Shown here: piece after piece, positions 59,076-64,000 of the stretch
Position numbering within the stretch: position 1 is the first letter of the stretch
Layout of the letters: every line of letters starts with the position of its first letter
NCBI GenBank assembly: GCA_030068075.1
Contig: CM057827.1
Coordinates: 66,788,500-66,852,499, forward strand
Length of the DNA stretch: 64,000 bases
Reading direction: 5' to 3'
Source of the DNA: Paguma larvata
Taxonomy: Eukaryota; Chordata; Mammalia; Carnivora; Viverridae
The notes under the pieces: model-generated
Told to the model about the DNA's origin: nothing
The model's database searches: none
Seen by the model: the letters and a program-made list of their open reading frames with translations, nothing else
Position numbers and translations under genes: made by a program

Positions 59076-60309
59076 AGAAAATAGTGTTGAACATATCAAG
59101 GAAAGTAATGATGGAAAGTATGTCACTAAACCCAGAACTCCAAGTGAAATTAACCAAGTAATTTTCCCTTTGCTTTTCTTGCTCAATTTTGGATATCAGT
59201 GTTATTAGAGACAAAGTTAAAAACATTCTGGTTAGTTAATTACCATAAGGTTATTTGTTCTTTAAAATCTGGGAGAATATGTTTGTAAAACAATATAGAC
59301 TATGAAACTGATATCATACATACATACATATAATATATATGTTATACATATATATATATCTTATAATATAATGTTATTAATGCATATAGAATGGGAAAGA
59401 TTACTGTGATTTTTCTTTAGCCACTACATCTTCATTAAACAAAGATTAATTTAAAAGATCCCAGGGACAGGATTTGAAAGAGGAATCAGCAATGCCCATT
59501 GCTGGAACAGTAACACTTTTCTACTAAATACAGTAAGTCCTGGATGAACCAAAGTCATGGGACCTCAAGGGAAACCAATTATCCCCACCAGTATCATTTT
59601 CTTAACCACCTTCCTTTTAACTAGTTTCTCTGTCCCTAGAACCTTTTCTTCATTGAGCACCGAGTATCTATATTCCTTAACTGTAGTGAGTGAAGCACAT
59701 TTGATGAAATGCTGACCAAATGTAAAATGATGACTGAAAACCAACACAATATATTTTATCTTCAAAATGCTATACATAACCATGTGCAAAACCCCAAACC
59801 TATTCCTGGAAAAAAAAGTAAATAACAGGAAAAACAATAATGAAACTTTTCTTAGCAAACTCTGAAAAAATAGAGAAAAGCTTTTTAGCTAGATTCACCC
59901 ATGCTACAATTTGGATGTGGAAGGAAAATTTTAAATCTTACTGTTTTTCAATAATTTGACCCTTCTCTTAAGCCTTCAGCTTGCTGGCTAGCAGGAAAAC
60001 TTAACTAAGTATCCATTTGGCTAAAACTGTCTTCAAACCAATTAATAAAAGTACATTTATTATTAAATTATTTTATTGCAATTATGTTATAATAATTATA
60101 ATAAATTAAAGTTAATAATTATGTGTTATTTTTTATATTATTATATAAAATAATTTTAGATAGACATTTTAATCTGTAAAATCACTTTTAGATGAAAGGT
60201 TGCTATATCTCCATTTCATGTTTTTCTGTTTTTGAGGAAATTAATTAAAACAGAATATAAAATGAATAAATAATATTTAGGGAGGGAAAACCCAAAACAA
60301 AACATCTAA
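59076..60309. other. AT-rich sequence
   Basis: Includes (AT)n runs near 59320-59370 and an AATAATTATAATAAATTAAA-type tract near 60055-60150. No gene; open frames of 91 and 97 codons have no features. Confidence 0.45.
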
Positions 60310-60680
60310 TCCCATCTAACCTAATGCTATCTAATCCCATTCATGTTCTCTGGGGCAATCTCTCTTGTACTCCCTCTGCTTGCATTGTTGCACTCAAGAC
60401 TGAATTTTGCAAAGGGTATAACTTGTGATCCTGCCCTGGTCAGAGCCTGGGTGAGAGTCTCGGGATGACTCCATGGTATTCCAGCCCCTTGCAGCCCTGT
60501 AAACATCTGAAAAATCTGCTCTGACTTATTTGGTCCCAGCCAGAGCAGTCTATAATACAGCCCTCAGGGCAAAGCAATGGAGACCCTGACAGAGTGCTCT
60601 CTTTTGACAAGTTCCCAGACGCACTTTCAGCTTTCTGGTTCAATTCCATTCCTCAAGGCAACTAAGGGGGGCTAAGAAAC
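60310..60680. other. GC-richer island, unassigned
   Basis: Visibly richer in C and G than the surrounding 10 kb, with TCCAGCCCCTTGCAGCCC and CAGAGCCTGGGTGAGAGTC. A 69-codon minus-strand open frame exists but has no known match. It might be an old LTR or another repeat I cannot name. Confidence 0.3.
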
Positions 60681-63434
60681 ACTAAGACACTAAATTATAG
60701 GACCTCCTTCTATCTGAACATTTGCTGTCAAATTTTCTTTGATTTATTTGTCCCATATTAGTCCTCCATAGCTCTACTCTCAATCTTATTCTCAGTTACA
60801 AGATCAGCTTTAGGGGCTCTGCAACTCCTACAACTGAAAAAAGTGTTTGGCTTTCCTTTTATCTGTTGTGTTGCATCCTTTTACTGTAGAACACCACCCT
60901 TCAAGACACTGTTGCAGAAGATGAAAGTTTAATCTTGTCTACTTTAAAGAGTGGTACTACTCCCTTGAACTTGAGAATGATACATGGGCATCAAAATAAT
61001 TAGCAAAATCTTTTATTGAGAAACTACCCTGGCTTTCCAAGTTGTCATATTACTGCATAATCCTGTTTTTGACGGTTAGATTTTTTTCTCCCAATCTTCT
61101 AGGAAAATTTGTATCTCCCATTCCCAAAACATATCCTACTTCACAAACAGATAATACTGAGACCAACAAAATAAACATTCTGTAGTCAGGAATGTCAATG
61201 GGATATATTAATAATTATTTAACAAATGTCACTGTTTGTCTCAAGTTTCACGTCACTCTTGCAAACATAGGTTTCACCCATACGATTATACTTTAAAAAC
61301 TCTATCATTGCCTTTGGACCATGTCTGTGCAAGGCAGAGAAGGGGGTTGCCCTCTTTGGGCTGAGTCTCCAGGACTTCCAAGGCTCCCTGTGAGAACGCT
61401 GCTATTTCTAAGATGTAAATTGCGCATTTCCTAGGTTTTGTATCTGTGGATTTGGATAAGAGAGGGAGCAGGGCCAAACTGCTTATACACTTTATACTGG
61501 CCAAAATAACACTTCAAATCTTTTGATTGTTCCTAAATAAAAATATAAATACATTTAAAAAAATCTATCGAAGAGAAAAAAAATATTCACATGATAAAAT
61601 AAGGTAACAATTATTGAATATATATTTTGTGCCAAGCACTACTGATGCGAAAAAAATCTCAAAGGAATATTGTTAAGTAAAAAATACAAGTAAGAAAAAG
61701 TATAGAATGATACAAACTTCTATAAATAAAATGTTTATTTGTAGGACTTAAGTACATAATTATATTAATTAAATATATAGAAAAAGAACCAAGTTAACAT
61801 GAGCTGAATCGTTAACCATGCTCTGTGGTTGTGTCTGAAACAAGGAATGTATCAGTTAAGAGACTGAACATTCACATAGTTTTGCTTTGTGTAGCTTGCC
61901 AGAATATATTCTTATTAGTTGCATACTTTTTTTAAGTGAAAAAAGTAAATCGAATCATTAAAATATATGTTTAAGTGATTTAATAAGAAGGTTTTCATTA
62001 AGACTCTGGAGCGAGAAAATTATAATCCAGGTCACTACATGTGCTGGTGTCAAGCATTCAGTAACATTCATTTCTGAATCACTGCTATCTGACAATTAAA
62101 AGCTATTTGCTCAAAAAGAGAAACAGCACATAGCAAAGTGGTCTGTTGCTAGGATTCCAGATTGGACTAATGTAGAAAACGTTGAGGAATATAGTACAAA
62201 AGAGGTTCTATTTACACAGCATGAAATGTAGACATTCAAGAAGGGTCACCTGACATGAAATGGAAGCTGCAAAATTTCGTTTGACAAGCAAACTGATTTT
62301 TTTTCAGTTTTGAAGAAAATGTCTTTGAAAATTTAATCTTGATTTTGAAGAAGCTCAAATGTCTGCATGCTACACATCATGAATCAACTCTCCTAAAAAA
62401 GATATTTGAAGTTATTTCAGTTGCTCTTTAATTTGTGGTTTTATTCTTTTCTTTTTTCTTTTTCTTTATATTACAGGAGAAAATAACATTTAGATGAAAG
62501 AAATTTCCAAGACGTTAATTTTAATGTTCTTTTCAATATTTCCTTTATGAAGTTTTTATCATTTATTGGTGAAATTGATTTCATTCAAAGCAGATACATT
62601 GCATTTAAAAAGAGATGCTATAACTACAACACAGACTACAAATGACATTTTGTTTACTGCTCCTTTTCGGATTTATGAAATTATTTTCAATGTCTTATAG
62701 ACACTTATTGATATAGAAAATACCTTTTGATATTCATTTTGTGCATGCTGCTTTAAGTATCTTGACTTATACCATGCTTATTTGTCAAGCATAAATAATT
62801 TTTAAAATGCTGACTGATCACATCTTTAGCTTCTTTCTTTTTGTATACTTTGTAGTTCTTCTTTGATATATGTATGTATATGTGTATGTTTCACATTTCT
62901 TTTAATTAAAATCTGTTGAAAGATGCCATGACAAATACATAAAGGTGAATATGCAATGAGAAACTTGTCTGTAATTTGAAGTTTGTTACAATTTCAGTAA
63001 TATACAGTCTATATGCAATTATTTTTAAAAGGTATTTAATACACATTATTTGCTTTAGAATTCTTATCAATTTATTTCCCTGGTAATTATTACTAATCTA
63101 ATCAATATAATTTGATCTTTAGTATATTTTAAGAGGTACACTATGTTAGATGTACTATTAAATAAATTATAAACACATTCACTTTATATTCTTATCATAT
63201 ATTTCTTTTAAGATTGCTGATTTTTTTTTATGTTGGAAATGACCTTCTCAGAAGGGTGAAATATAGCTTTTTCTTGAAGCCTTCTATTTTCATCAAAGCC
63301 CTACATCCAAAATAATCTATTTAAGATCATTTATATTTAGGTTACTTATAACTACTCTGTTTATATAATAATCTCCTGGACAAGAATCGATAAAAAAAAT
63401 AAAATAAAAAAAATAACCTATGCAACAAACTTAC
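60681..63434. other. AT-rich sequence without genes
   Basis: No SINE, L1 or gene recognised. A short L2-like phrase (TATTTTGTGCCAAGCAC) lies near 61622-61640. At 62455-62477 a pyrimidine tract ending TATTACAG is a plausible splice acceptor, but a stop follows within ten codons. Confidence 0.42.
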
Positions 63435-63460
63435 CATTATTATTATTATTATTATTATTA
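63435..63460. repeat. (ATT)n microsatellite
   Basis: About eight uninterrupted ATT units. Confidence 0.95.
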
Positions 63461-64000
63461 TATTAGATGGATGAAGAGTAGCATTGAAAATATTTCTGTG
63501 CAGGAAGAACTATCAATAGATAAAATGTTATTTGCACCTAATGTATACTTTGAGAGAAATTGAGATCGATATTTCATCATAAATATGGTAGCTGCATTAT
63601 TATTAATAATATGGCAAGTGGAAGGATATTTAAACTAATTCTGATTTATTCATCTAATGAAACTATATGTACATACAGAAATTAAATTTGGGCACATTTG
63701 ATGATATGGAAACTACTTTAAATGTTAAACCTACAGATATATTAGTCTTTAAAATCAATATATTTTAGACAATAATCTTAAAGTTTATACATGCATGAAA
63801 ATAGAAAAGCCATAAACATTAATTTCATGTACTCTATAAGTAATAATGAACAGAATGATTTAAATGTTTATTTAAAAATATTATGCAACAATGAAAATAT
63901 AGCATGCTTAAATAGGATTTTAGGCAGATTTCTGATTTTATATTTGGCAAAATCATTTAATCAATTCCCCAAATCTTCTGTTTTCCTTCTGCTGTCAAGA
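63461..64000. other. AT-rich sequence without genes
   Basis: Nothing recognised up to the window edge. Confidence 0.45.

Noticed and set aside
62455..62500. Splice acceptor and exon at TATTACAG
   Set aside because: All frames close within a few codons and no donor partner is evident.

Overview
This window is vertebrate nuclear DNA that I could not tie to any intact protein-coding gene. It is strongly AT-rich and CpG-poor, and most recognisable sequence consists of transposon remains. The best clue to the organism is about 20 insertions of a tRNA-derived SINE. These begin with GCGCCTGGGTGGCTCAGTC, keep Pol III A and B boxes, carry a (CT)n stretch and end in AATAAATAAAC plus an A-rich tail. 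That is the carnivore CAN-SINE, and the internal wording matches the cat-family form rather than the dog form. Two short, well-preserved L1 3' ends also fit a felid. I read this as a gene desert or a large intron of a cat-family genome.

Layout. 0-8 kb: old L1 pieces, a MaLR (MLT1-type) LTR, L2 fragments and two SINEs. 8-13 kb: four SINE insertions, two with rearranged structures (8736-8906 and 12393-12721), plus a short coding-like block with a CpG cluster at about 9.93-10.33 kb. 13-21 kb: an antisense L1 segment, L2 and MIR remnants, a (TTCC)n microsatellite in a SINE tail, a long (AT)n tract, and one well-preserved SINE at 19719-19935. 21-29 kb: mostly unassigned sequence with an L3/CR1-like relic, a hAT-like relic and a young L1 3' end. 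29151-29958: a full-length processed pseudogene of ribosomal protein S6 with a perfect 15-bp target-site duplication. 30-43 kb: MaLR LTR, L2 on both strands, and an old plus-strand L1 that received a young L1 3' end and a SINE. 43-48 kb: MIR, a (TG)n(GA)n microsatellite and three LTR-type remnants. 49.3-51.4 kb: four SINEs in about 2.1 kb. 53.75-64 kb: no SINE, very AT-rich, with the 5' part of an old L1 at 57.7-58.9 kb and a GC-richer island at 60.3-60.7 kb.

Nothing forms a pathway or operon. The elements do give relative dates: SINEs interrupt L1 and L2 copies, and a young L1 end sits inside an old one. The points most worth checking are the palindromic SINE at 8736-8906, the one-event SINE composite at 12393-12721, and the unexplained open frame at 10163-10333 (minus). 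No CRISPR array, rRNA, functional tRNA or bacterial feature was seen. Repeat families were named by recognition of consensus wording, so old-repeat boundaries are approximate to tens of bases.
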